A DNA stretch of 64,000 nucleotides from Panagrolaimus kolymaensis (lineage: Eukaryota > Nematoda > Chromadorea > Rhabditida > Panagrolaimidae), in NCBI GenBank assembly GCA_028622995.1, contig JAJQJQ010000025.1:868001-932000 (forward strand). The letters run 5' to 3'. The notes below the pieces were generated by a model, which made no database searches, was not told the origin of the DNA, and was given only the letters and a program-made list of their open reading frames with translations. Position 1 is the first letter of the stretch. Every line of letters starts with the position of its first letter. The position numbers and the translations under genes were made by a program. This document shows positions 51,701 to 64,000 of this stretch, one piece after another.

Positions 51701-54700
51701 AATAAAATATTTTGCTGGCTATGTTATTTATTGCACCAATTATTTAATGATTTCTTCAACGAAAAATAATAAAAGTAAAAGCATGAAAGCTGTTTTGAAA
51801 CTTTGATGTTCAGGGATGAGGATTTTTAGTTTTTAAATAAAATATTTTGTTGGCTATAAAATTTACTGCACCAAATAAAAGTTAATTTCTTCAACGAAAA
51901 ATAATAAAAGTAAAAGCCTGAAAGCTGTTTTGAAACTTTGATGTTCAGGGATGAGAATTTTTAGTTTTTAAATAAAATATTTTGTTGGCTATAAAATTTA
52001 CTGCACCAAATAAAAGTTAATTTCTTCAACGAAAAATAATAAAAGTAAAAGCATGAAAGCTGTTTTGAAACTTTGATGTTCAGGGATTAGAATTTTTAGT
52101 TTTTAAATAAAATATTTTGCTGGCTATGTTATTTATTGTACCAATTATTTAATGATTTCTTCAACGAAAAATAATAAAAGTAAAAGCATGAAAGCTGTTT
52201 TGAAACTTTGATGTTCAGGGATGAGAATTTTTTGTTTTTTAATAAAATATTTTGTTGGCTATGTTATTTATTGCACCAATTATTTAATGATTTCTTCAAC
52301 GAAAAATAATAAAAGTAAAAGCATGAAAGCTGTTTTGAAACTTTGATGTTCAGGGATGAGAATTTTTAGTTTTTAAATAAAATATTTTGCTGGCTATGTT
52401 ATTTATTGCACCAATTATTTAATGATTTCTTCAACGAAAAATAATAAAAGTAAAAGCATGAAAGCTGTTTTGAAACTTTGATGTTCAGGGATGAGGATTT
52501 TTAGTTTTTAAATAAAATATTTTGTTGGCTATAAAATTTACTGCACCAAATAAAAGTTAATTTCTTCAACGAAAAATAATAAAAGTAAAAGCCTGAAAGC
52601 TGTTTTGAAACTTTGATGTTCAGGGATGAGAATTTTTAGTTTTTAAATAAAATATTTTGTTGGCTATAAAATTTACTGCACCAAATAAAAGTTAATTTCT
52701 TCAACGAAAAATAATAAAAGTAAAAGCCTGAAAGCTGTTTTGAAACTTTGATGTTCAGGGATGAGAATTTTTAGTTTTTAAATAAAATATTTTGTTGGCT
52801 ATAAAATTTACTGCACCAAATAAAAGTTAATTTCTTCAACGAAAAATAATAAAAGTAAAAGCATGAAAGCTGTTTTGAAACTTTGATGTTCAGGGATTAG
52901 AATTTTTAGTTTTTAAATAAAATATTTTGCTGGCTATGTTATTTATTGCACCAATTATTTAATGATTTCTTCAACGAAAAATAATAAAAGTAAAAGCATG
53001 AAAGCTGTTTTGAAACTTTGATGTTCAGGGATGAGGATTTTTAGTTTTTAAATAAAATATTTTGTTGGCTATAAAATTTACTGCACCAAATAAAAGTTAA
53101 TTTCTTCAACGAAAAATAATAAAAGTAAAAGCCTGAAAGCTGTTTTGAAACTTTGATGTTCAGGGATGAGAATTTTTAGTTTTTAAATAAAATATTTTGT
53201 TGGCTATAAAATTTACTGCACCAAATAAAAGTTAATTTCTTCAACGAAAAATAATAAAAGTAAAAGCATGAAAGCTGTTTTGAAACTTTGATGTTCAGGG
53301 ATTAGAATTTTTAGTTTTTAAATAAAATATTTTGCTGGCTATGTTATTTATTGCACCAATTATTTAATGATTTCTTCAACGAAAAATAATAAAAGTAAAA
53401 GCATGAAAGCTGTTTTGAAACTTTGATGTTCAGGGATGAGGATTTTTAGTTTTTAAATAAAATATTTTGCTGGCTATGTTATTTATTGCACCAATTATTT
53501 AATGATTTCTTCAACGAAAAATAATAAAAGTAAAAGCATGAAAGCTGTTTTGAAACTTTGATGTTCAGGGATTAGAATTTTTAGTTTTTAAATAAAATAT
53601 TTTGCTGGCTATGTTATTTATTGCACCAATTATTTAATGATTTCTTCAACGAAAAATAATAAAAGTAAAAGCATGAAAGCTGTTTTGAAACTTTGATGTT
53701 CAGGGATGAGAATTTTTAGTTTTTAAATAAAATATTTTGCTGGCTATGTTATTTATTGCACAAATTATTTAATGATTTCTTCAACGAAAAATAATAAAAG
53801 TAAAAGCCTGAAAGCTGTTTTGAAACTTTGATGTTCAGGGATGAGAATTTTTAGTTTTTAAATAAAATATTTTGTTGGCTATAAAATTTACTGCACCAAA
53901 TAAAAGTTAATTTCTTCAACGAAAAATAATAAAAGTAAAAGCCTGAAAGCTGTTTTGAAACTTTGATGTTCAGGGATGAGAATTTTTAGTTTTTAAATAA
54001 AATATTTTGCTGGCTATGTTATTTATTGCACCAATTATTTAATGATTTCTTCAACGAAAAATAATAAAAGTAAAAGCCTGAAAGCTGTTTTGAAACTTTG
54101 ATGTTCAGGGATGAGAATTTTTAGTTTTTAAATAAAATATTTTGCTGGCTATGTTATTTATTGCACCAATTATTTAATGATTTCTTCAACGAAAAATAAT
54201 AAAAGTAAAAGCCTGAAAGCTGTTTTGAAACTTTGATGTTCAGGGATGAGAATTTTTAGTTTTTAAATAAAATATTTTGTTGGCTATAAAATTTACTGCA
54301 CCAAATAAAAGTTTATTTCTTCAACGAAAAATAATAAAAGTAAAAGCATGAAAGCTGTTTTGAAACTTTGATGTTCAGGGATTAGAATTTTTAGTTTTTA
54401 AATAAAATATTTTGCTGGCTATGTTATTTATTGCACCAATTATTTAATGATTTCTTCAACGAAAAATAATAAAAGTAAAAGCATGAAAGCTGTTTTGAAA
54501 CTTTGATGTTCAGGGATGAGGATTTTTAGTTTTTAAATAAAATATTTTGTTGGCTATGTTATTTATTGCACCAATTATTTAATGATTTCTTCAACGAAAA
54601 ATAATAAAAGTAAAAGCATGAAAGCTGTTTTGAAACTTTGATGTTCAGGGATGAGAATTTTTAGTTTTTAAATAAAATATTTTGTTGGCTATAAAATTTA

Positions 54701-57700
54701 CTGCACCAAATAAAAGTTAATTTCTTCAACGAAAAATAATAAAAGTAAAAGCCTGAAAGCTGTTTTGAAACTTTGATGTTCAGGGATGAGAATTTTTAGT
54801 TTTTAAATAAAATATTTTGTTGGCTATAAAATTTACTGCACCAAATAAAAGTTAATTTCTTCAACGAAAAATAATAAAAGTAAAAGCATGAAAGCTGTTT
54901 TGAAACTTTGATGTTCAGGGATTAGAATTTTTAGTTTTTAAATAAAATATTTTGCTGGCTATGTTATTTATTGCACCAATTATTTAATGATTTCTTCAAC
55001 GAAAAATAATAAAAGTAAAAGCATGAAAGCTGTTTTGAAACTTTGATGTTCAGGGATGAGGATTTTTAGTTTTTAAATAAAATATTTTGTTGGCTATGTT
55101 ATTTATTGCACCAATTATTTAATGATTTCTTCAACGAAAAATAATAAAAGTAAAAGCATGAAAGCTGTTTTGAAACTTTGATGTTCAGGGATGAGAATTT
55201 TTAGTTTTTAAATAAAATATTTTGTTGGCTATGTTATTTATTGCACCAATTATTTAATGATTTCTTCAACGAAAAATAATAAAAGTAAAAGCCTGAAAGC
55301 TGTTTTGAAACTTTGATGTTCAGGGATGAGAATTTTTAGTTTTTAAATAAAATATTTTGTTGGCTATAAAATTTACTGCACCAAATAAAAGTTAATTTCT
55401 TCAACGAAAAATAATAAAAGTAAAAGCATGAAAGCTGTTTTGAAACTTTGATGTTCAGGGATTAGAATTTTTAGTTTTTAAATAAAATATTTTGCTGGCT
55501 ATGTTATTTATTGCACCAATTATTTAATGATTTCTTCAACGAAAAATAATAAAAGTAAAAGCATGAAAGCTGTTTTGAAACTTTGATGTTCAGGGATGAG
55601 GATTTTTAGTTTTTAAATAAAATATTTTGTTGGCTATAAAATTTACTGCACCAAATAAAAGTTAATTTCTTCAACGAAAAATAATAAAAGTAAAAGCCTG
55701 AAAGCTGTTTTGAAACTTTGATGTTCAGGGATGAGAATTTTTAGTTTTTAAATAAAATATTTTGTTGGCTATAAAATTTACTGCACCAAATAAAAGTTAA
55801 TTTCTTCAACGAAAAATAATAAAAGTAAAAGCATGAAAGCTGTTTTGAAACTTTGATGTTCAGGGATTAGAATTTTTAGTTTTTAAATAAAATATTTTGC
55901 TGGCTATGTTATTTATTGCACCAATTATTTAATGATTTCTTCAACGAAAAATAATAAAAGTAAAAGCATGAAAGCTGTTTTGAAACTTTGATGTTCAGGG
56001 ATGAGGATTTTTAGTTTTTAAATAAAATATTTTGTTGGCTATAAAATTTACTGCACCAAATAAAAGTTAATTTCTTCAACGAAAAATAATAAAAGTAAAA
56101 GCCTGAAAGCTGTTTTGAAACTTTGATGTTCAGGGATGAGAATTTTTAGTTTTTAAATAAAATATTTTGTTGGCTATAAAATTTACTGCACCAAATAAAA
56201 GTTAATTTCTTCAACGAAAAATAATAAAAGTAAAAGCATGAAAGCTGTTTTGAAACTTTGATGTTCAGGGATTAGAATTTTTAGTTTTTAAATAAAATAT
56301 TTTGCTGGCTATGTTATTTATTGCACCAATTATTTAATGATTTCTTCAACGAAAAATAATAAAAGTAAAAGCATGAAAGCTGTTTTGAAACTTTGATGTT
56401 CAGGGATGAGAATTTTTAGTTTTTAAATAAAATATTTTGTTGGCTATAAAATTTACTGCACCAAATAAAAGTTAATTTCTTCAACGAAAAATAATAAAAG
56501 TAAAAGCCTGAAAGCTGTTTTGAAACTTTGATGTTCAGGGATGAGAATTTTTAGTTTTTAAATAAAATATTTTGTTGGCTATAAAATTTACTGCACCAAA
56601 TAAAAGTTAATTTCTTCAACGAAAAATAATAAAAGTAAAAGCATGAAAGCTGTTTTGAAACTTTGATGTTCAGGGATTAGAATTTTTAGTTTTTAAATAA
56701 AATATTTTGCTGGCTATGTTATTTATTGCACCAATTATTTAATGATTTCTTCAACGAAAAATAATAAAAGTAAAAGCATGAAAGCTGTTTTGAAACTTTG
56801 ATGTTCAGGGATGAGGATTTTTAGTTTTTAAATAAAATATTTTGTTGGCTATGTTATTTATTGCACCAATTATTTAATGATTTCTTCAACGAAAAATAAT
56901 AAAAGTAAAAGCATGAAAGCTGTTTTGAAACTTTGATGTTCAGGGATGAGAATTTTTAGTTTTTAAATAAAATATTTTGTTGGCTATAAAATTTACTGCA
57001 CCAAATAAAAGTTAATTTCTTCAACGAAAAATAATAAAAGTAAAAGCCTGAAAGCTGTTTTGAAACTTTGATGTTCAGGGATGAGAATTTTTAGTTTTTA
57101 AATAAAATATTTTGTTGGCTATAAAATTTACTGCACCAAATAAAAGTTAATTTCTTCAACGAAAAATAATAAAAGTAAAAGCATGAAAGCTGTTTTGAAA
57201 CTTTGATGTTCAGGGATTAGAATTTTTAGTTTTTAAATAAAATATTTTGCTGGCTATGTTATTTATTGCACCAATTATTTAATGATTTCTTCAACGAAAA
57301 ATAATAAAAGTAAAAGCATGAAAGCTGTTTTGAAACTTTGATGTTCAGGGATGAGGATTTTTAGTTTTAAAATAAAATATTTTGTTGGCTATGTTATTTA
57401 TTGCACCAATTATTTAATGATTTCTTCAACGAAAAATAATAAAAGTAAAAGCATGAAAGCTGTTTTGAAACTTTGATGTTCAGGGATGAGAATTTTTAGT
57501 TTTTAAATAAAATATTTTGTTGGCTATGTTATTTATTGCACCAATTATTTAATGATTTCTTCAACGAAAAATAATAAAAGTAAAAGCCTGAAAGCTGTTT
57601 TGAAACTTTGATGTTCAGGGATGAGAATTTTTAGTTTTTAAATAAAATATTTTGTTGGCTATAAAATTTACTGCACCAAATAAAAGTTAATTTCTTCAAC

Positions 57701-60700
57701 GAAAAATAATAAAAGTAAAAGCATGAAAGCTGTTTTGAAACTTTGATGTTCAGGGATTAGAATTTTTAGTTTTTAAATAAAATATTTTGCTGGCTATGTT
57801 ATTTATTGCACCAATTATTTAATGATTTCTTCAACGAAAAATAATAAAAGTAAAAGCATGAAAGCTGTTTTGAAACTTTGATGTTCAGGGATGAGGATTT
57901 TTAGTTTTTAAATAAAATATTTTGTTGGCTATAAAATTTACTGCACCAAATAAAAGTTAATTTCTTCAACGGAAAATAATAAAAGTAAAAGCCTGAAAGC
58001 TGTTTTGAAACTTTGATGTTCAGGGATGAGAATTTTTAGTTTTTAAATAAAATATTTTGTTGGCTATAAAATTTACTGCACCAAATAAAAGTTAATTTCT
58101 TCAACGAAAAATAATAAAAGTAAAAGCATGAAAGCTGTTTTGAAACTTTGATGTTCAGGGATGAGAATTTTTAGTTTTTAAATAAAATATTTTGTTGGCT
58201 ATAAAATTTACTGCACCAAATAAAAGTTAATTTCTTCAACGAAAAATAATAAAAGTAAAAGCCTGAAAGCTGTTTTGAAACTTTGATGTTCAGGGATGAG
58301 AATTTTTAGTTTTTAAATAAAATATTTTGTTGGCTATAAAATTTACTGCACCAAATAAAAGTTAATTTCTTCAACGAAAAATAATAAAAGTAAAAGCATG
58401 AAAGCTGTTTTGAAACTTTGATGTTCAGGGATTAGAATTTTTAGTTTTTAAATAAAATATTTTGCTGGCTATGTTATTTATTGCACCAATTATTTAATGA
58501 TTTCTTCAACGAAAAATAATAAAAGTAAAAGCATGAAAGCTGTTTTGAAACTTTGATGTTCAGGGATGAGGATTTTTAGTTTTTAAATAAAATATTTTGT
58601 TGGCTATGTTATTTATTGCACCAATTATTTAATGATTTCTTCAACGAAAAATAATAAAAGTAAAAGCATGAAAGCTGTTTTGAAACTTTGATGTTCAGGG
58701 ATGAGAATTTTTAGTTTTTAAATAAAATATTTTGTTGGCTATGTTATTTATTGCACCAATTATTTAATGATTTCTTCAACGAAAAATAATAAAAGTAAAA
58801 GCATGAAAGCTGTTTTGAAACTTTGATGTTCAGGGATTAGAATTTTTAGTTTTTAAATAAAATATTTTGCTGGCTATGTTATTTATTGCACCAATTATTT
58901 AATGATTTCTTCAACGAAAAATAATAAAAGTAAAAGCATGAAAGCTGTTTTGAAACTTTGATGTTCAGGGATGAGGATTTTTAGTTTTTAAATAAAATAT
59001 TTTGTTGGCTATAAAATTTACTGCACCAAATAAAAGTTAATTTCTTCAACGAAAAATAATAAAAGTAAAAGCCTGAAAGCTGTTTTGAAACTTTGATGTT
59101 CAGGGATGAGAATTTTTAGTTTTTAAATAAAATATTTTGTTGGCTATAAAATTTACTGCACCAAATAAAAGTTAATTTCTTCAACGAAAAATAATAAAAG
59201 TAAAAGCATGAAAGCTGTTTTGAAACTTTGATGTTCAGGGATTAGAATTTTTAGTTTTTAAATAAAATATTTTGCTGGCTATGTTATTTATTGCACCAAT
59301 TATTTAATGATTTCTTCAACGAAAAATAATAAAAGTAAAAGCATGAAAGCTGTTTTGAAACTTTGATGTTCAGGGATGAGGATTTTTAGTTTTTAAATAA
59401 AATATTTTGTTGGCTATAAAATTTACTGCACCAAATAAAAGTTAATTTCTTCAACGAAAAATAATAAAAGTAAAAGCCTGAAAGCTGTTTTGAAACTTTG
59501 ATGTTCAGGGATGAGAATTTTTAGTTTTTAAATAAAATATTTTGTTGGCTATAAAATTTACTGCACCAAATAAAAGTTAATTTCTTCAACGAAAAATAAT
59601 AAAAGTAAAAGCATGAAAGCTGTTTTGAAACTTTGATGTTCAGGGATTAGAACTTTTAGTTTTTAAATAAAATATTTTGCTGGCTATGTTATTTATTGCA
59701 CCAATTATTTAATGATTTCTTCAACGAAAAATAATAAAAGTAAAAGCATGAAAGCTGTTTTGAAACTTTGATGTTCAGGGATGAGAATTTTTAGTTTTTA
59801 AATAAAATATTTTGTTGGCTATAAAATTTACTGCACCAAATAAAAGTTAATTTCTTCAACGAAAAATAATAAAAGTAAAAGCATGAAAGCTGTTTTGAAA
59901 CTTTGATGTTCAGGGATTAGAATTTTTAGTTTTTAAATAAAATATTTTGCTGGCTATGTTATTTATTGCACCAATTATTTAATGATTTCTTCAACGAAAA
60001 ATAATAAAAGTAAAAGCATGAAAGCTGTTTTGAAACTTTGATGTTCAGGGATGAGGATTTTTAGTTTTTAAATAAAATATTTTGTTGGCTATGTTATTTA
60101 TTGCACCAATTATTTAATGATTTCTTCAACGAAAAATAATAAAAGTAAAAGCATGAAAGCTGTTTTGAAACTTTGATGTTCAGGGATGAGAATTTTTAGT
60201 TTTTAAATAAAATATTTTGTTGGCTATAAAATTTACTGCACCAAATAAAAGTTAATTTCTTCAACGAAAAATAATAAAAGTAAAAGCCTGAAAGCTGTTT
60301 TGAAACTTTGATGTTCAGGGATGAGAATTTTTAGTTTTTAAATAAAATATTTTGTTGGCTATAAAATTTACTGCACCAAATAAAAGTTAATTTCTTCAAC
60401 GAAAAATAATAAAAGTAAAAGCATGAAAGCTGTTTTGAAACTTTGATGTTCAGGGATGAGAATTTTTAGTTTTTAAATAAAATATTTTGTTGGCTATGTT
60501 ATTTATTGCACCAATTATTTAATGATTTCTTCAACGAAAAATAATAAAAGTAAAAGCCTGAAAGCTGTTTTGAAACTTTGATGTTCAGGGATGAGAATTT
60601 TTAGTTTTTAAATAAAATATTTTGTTGGCTATAAAATTTACTGCACCAAATAAAAGTTAATTTCTTCAACGAAAAATAATAAAAGTAAAAGCATGAAAGC

Positions 60701-63700
60701 TGTTTTGAAACTTTGATGTTCAGGGATTAGAATTTTTAGTTTTTAAATAAAATATTTTGCTGGCTATGTTATTTATTGCACCAATTATTTAATGATTTCT
60801 TCAACGAAAAATAATAAAAGTAAAAGCATGAAAGCTGTTTTGAAACTTTGATGTTCAGGGATGAGGATTTTTAGTTTTTAAATAAAATATTTTGTTGGCT
60901 ATAAAATTTACTGCACCAAATAAAAGTTAATTTCTTCAACGAAAAATAATAAAAGTAAAAGCCTGAAAGCTGTTTTGAAACTTTGATGTTCAGGGATGAG
61001 AATTTTTAGTTTTTAAATAAAATATTTTGTTGGCTATAAAATTTACTGCACCAAATAAAAGTTAATTTCTTCAACGAAAAATAATTAAAGTAAAAGCATG
61101 AAAGCTGTTTTGAAACTTTGATGTTCAGGGATTAGAATTTTTAGTTTTTAAATAAAATATTTTGCTGGCTATGTTATTTATTGCACCAATTATTTAATGA
61201 TTTCTTCAACGAAAAATAATAAAAGTAAAAGCATGAAAGCTGTTTTGAAACTTTGATGTTCAGGGATGAGGATTTTTAGTTTTTAAATAAAATATTTTGT
61301 TGGCTATGTTATTTATTGCACCAATTATTTAATGATTTCTTCAACGAAAAATAATAAAAGTAAAAGCATGAAAGCTGTTTTGAAACTTTGATGTTCAGGG
61401 ATGAGAATTTTTAGTTTTTAAATAAAATATTTTGTTGGCTATAAAATTTACTGCACCAAATAAAAGTTAATTTCTTCAACGAAAAATAATAAAAGTAAAA
61501 GCCTGAAAGCTGTTTTGAAACTTTGATGTTCAGGGATGAGAATTTTTAGTTTTTAAATAAAATATTTTGTTGGCTATAAAATTTACTGCACCAAATAAAA
61601 GTTAATTTCTTCAACGAAAAATAATAAAAGTAAAAGCATGAAAGCTGTTTTGAAACTTTGATGTTCAGGGATTAGAATTTTTAGTTTTTAAATAAAATAT
61701 TTTGCTGGCTATGTTATTTATTGCACCAATTATTTAATGATTTCTTCAACGAAAAATAATAAAAGTAAAAGCATGAAAGCTGTTTTGAAACTTTGATGTT
61801 CAGGGATGAGAATTTTTAGTTTTTAAATAAAATATTTTGTTGGCTATGTTATTTATTGCACCAATTATTTAATGATTTCTTCAACGAAAAATAATAAAAG
61901 TAAAAGCCTGAAAGCTGTTTTGAAACTTTGATGTTCAGGGATGAGAATTTTTAGTTTTTAAATAAAATATTTTGTTGGCTATAAAATTTACTGCACCAAA
62001 TAAAAGTTAATTTCTTCAACGAAAAATAATAAAAGTAAAAGCATGAAAGCTGTTTTGAAACTTTGATGTTCAGGGATTAGAATTTTTAGTTTTTAAATAA
62101 AATATTTTGCTGGCTATGTTATTTATTGCACCAATTATTTAATGATTTCTTCAACGAAAAATAATAAAAGTAAAAGCATGAAAGCTGTTTTGAAACTTTG
62201 ATGTTCAGGGATGAGGATTTTTAGTTTTTAAATAAAATATTTTGTTGGCTATAAAATTTACTGCACCAAATAAAAGTTAATTTCTTCAACGGAAAATAAT
62301 AAAAGTAAAAGCCTGAAAGCTGTTTTGAAACTTTGATGTTCAGGGATGAGAATTTTTAGTTTTTAAATAAAATATTTTGTTGGCTATGTTATTTATTGCA
62401 CCAATTATTTAATGATTTCTTCAACGAAAAATAATAAAAGTAAAAGCATGAAAGCTGTTTTGAAACTTTGATGTTCAGGGATGAGAATTTTTAGTTTTTA
62501 AATAAAATATTTTGTTGGCTATAAAATTTACTGCACCAAATAAAAGTTAATTTCTTCAACGAAAAATAATAAAAGTAAAAGCATGAAAGCTGTTTTGAAA
62601 CTTTGATGTTCAGGGATGAGAATTTTTAGTTTTTAAATAAAATATTTTGTTGGCTATAAAATTTACTGCACCAAATAAAAGTTAATTTCTTCAACGAAAA
62701 ATAATAAAAGTAAAAGCCTGAAAGCTGTTTTGAAACTTTGATGTTCAGGGATTAGAATTTTTAGTTTTTAAATAAAATATTTTGCTGGCTATGTTATTTA
62801 TTGCACCAATTATTTAATGATTTCTTCAACGAAAAATAATAAAAGTAAAAGCATGAAAGCTGTTTTGAAACTTTGATGTTCAGGGATGAGGATTTTTAGT
62901 TTTTAAATAAAATATTTTGTTGGCTATGTTATTTATTGCACCAATTATTTAATGATTTCTTCAACGAAAAATAATAAAAGTAAAAGCATGAAAGCTGTTT
63001 TGAAACTTTGATGTTCAGGGATGAGAATTTTTAGTTTTTAAATAAAATATTTTGTTGGCTATAAAATTTACTGCACCAAATAAAAGTTAATTTCTTCAAC
63101 GAAAAATAATAAAAGTAAAAGCCTGAAAGCTGTTTTGAAACTTTGATGTTCAGGGATGAGAATTTTTAGTTTTTAAATAAAATATTTTGCTGGCTATGTT
63201 ATTTATTGCACCAATTATTTAATGATTTCTTCAACGAAAAATAATAAAAGTAAAAGCATGAAAGCTGTTTTGAAACTTTGATGTTCAGGGATTAGAATTT
63301 TTAGTTTTTAAATAAAATATTTTGCTGGCTATGTTATTTATTGCACCAATTATTTAATGATTTCTTCAACGAAAAATAATAAAAGTAAAAGCATGAAAGC
63401 TGTTTTGAAACTTTGATGTTCAGGGATGAGAATTTTTAGTTTTTAAATAAAATATTTTGTTGGCTATGTTATTTATTGCACCAATTATTTAATGATTTCT
63501 TCAACGAAAAATAATAAAAGTAAAAGCCTGAAAGCTGTTTTGAAACTTTGATGTTCAGGGATGAGAATTTTTAGTTTTTAAATAAAATATTTTGTTGGCT
63601 ATAAAATTTACTGCACCAAATAAAAGTTAATTTCTTCAACGAAAAATAATAAAAGTAAAAGCATGAAAGCTGTTTTGAAACTTTGATGTTCAGGGATTAG

Positions 63701-64000
63701 AATTTTTAGTTTTTAAATAAAATATTTTGCTGGCTATGTTATTTATTGCACCAATTATTTAATGATTTCTTCAACGAAAAATAATAAAAGTAAAAGCATG
63801 AAAGCTGTTTTGAAACTTTGATGTTCAGGGATGAGGATTTTTAGTTTTTAAATAAAATATTTTGTTGGCTATAAAATTTACTGCACCAAATAAAAGTTAA
63901 TTTCTTCAACGGAAAATAATAAAAGTAAAAGCCTGAAAGCTGTTTTGAAACTTTGATGTTCAGGGATGAGAATTTTTAGTTTTTAAATAAAATATTTTGT
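45752..64000. repeat. Satellite domain VII: 3- to 6-monomer higher-order repeats
   Basis: A new order dominates: M2 ending GCCTGAAAG, M2 ending GGATTAG, M1 ending GGATGAGG, then a GTTGG unit with M1 or M2 block. From 49.6 kb, GGATTAG marks each cycle. Spacings are 540, 405, 810, 675, 810, 405, 270, 810, 540, 540 bp and so on, all multiples of 135 and mostly 3, 4, 5 or 6 monomers. A rare CAACGGAAAAT variant at about 57,971, 62,291 and 63,911 (32 and 12 monomers apart) marks longer duplications; the last two share five monomers of context. The array continues past the window end. Confidence 0.85.

Larger units (their letters stand above)
38233..64000. repeat. 135-bp satellite array, right arm (about 191 monomers)
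   Basis: This is the same satellite, in the same orientation, resuming at the exact base where the left arm stopped (GCACC, duplicated by the insertion). Removing the 1192-bp element and one 5-bp duplicate restores a normal monomer and the 135-bp register. The register then holds without a single net indel: the 30 GGATTAG variant sites between 46,821 and 63,696 are all separated by exact multiples of 135 bp. Variants common here (GCCTGAAAG for GCATGAAAG, GGATTAG and GGATGAGG for GGATGAGA) are absent or rare in the first 20 kb, so the array has regional sub-families. The array runs off the end of the window. No gene, RNA gene or second insertion is visible in it. Confidence 0.98.

Noticed and set aside
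1..64000. Known Drosophila 1.688/359-bp or primate alpha satellite
   Set aside because: Unit length and sequence landmarks do not match what I recall of these families. The species and family remain unidentified without a search.

Overview
The window is eukaryotic heterochromatin-type DNA, not gene-bearing sequence. Apart from one 1.2 kb insertion it is a single, uninterrupted tandem array of a 135-bp AT-rich satellite monomer (about 24% G+C by hand count), all in one orientation, running off both ends of the window. About 274 monomers lie left of the insertion and about 191 right of it, roughly 465 in all. No protein-coding gene, rRNA, tRNA, CRISPR array or bacterial operon structure was found. 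The species cannot be named from the sequence. The tRNA-Pro-type primer binding site and the AATAAA signals in the insertion fit an animal, possibly an arthropod; that is inference. A centromeric, pericentromeric or sex/B-chromosome location is plausible but not shown.

Monomers differ mainly in a block at monomer positions 29-63. Type M1 carries TATGTTATTTATTGCACCAA there; type M2 carries TATAAAATTTACTGCACCAA followed by a different tail; M3 is a chimera of the M2 front and M1 tail joined at the shared GCACC. The remaining ~70 bp (positions 62-129) is nearly invariant. These types and a few point variants are arranged in higher-order repeats (HORs) that change along the array: 1-12,424, 6- to 11-monomer HORs; 12,425-19,039, M3-rich; 19,040-28,489, mixed, with a 17-monomer tandem duplication (22,415-27,004); 28,490-32,674, a homogenised block with runs of 2, 5, 8 and 11 near-identical M1 monomers between single M2 monomers; 32,675-37,040, dimers plus a 9-monomer HOR; 38,233-45,751, the 9-, 17- and 26-monomer HORs and dimers; 45,752-64,000, a family of 3- to 6-monomer HORs with diagnostic GCCTG, GGATTAG and GGATGAGG variants. 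The 135-bp register is almost unbroken: the only net indels I found are four +1 events, all the same poly-A variant.

The insertion (37,041-38,232) is a compact non-autonomous LTR retrotransposon of TRIM type: two 192-bp LTRs identical at every base, TGT...ACA termini, a 5-bp target-site duplication (GCACC), a tRNA-Pro-like primer binding site directly after the 5' LTR, a weak polypurine tract before the 3' LTR, AATAAA in each LTR, and an 808-bp interior with no recognisable gag or pol. Sibling copies of the HOR unit it interrupts lack it, so it appears to have inserted recently into an already amplified array. If it moves, its proteins must come from an autonomous relative elsewhere.

All monomer typing, counts and distances were done by eye and by arithmetic on positions; no alignment or database search was run.
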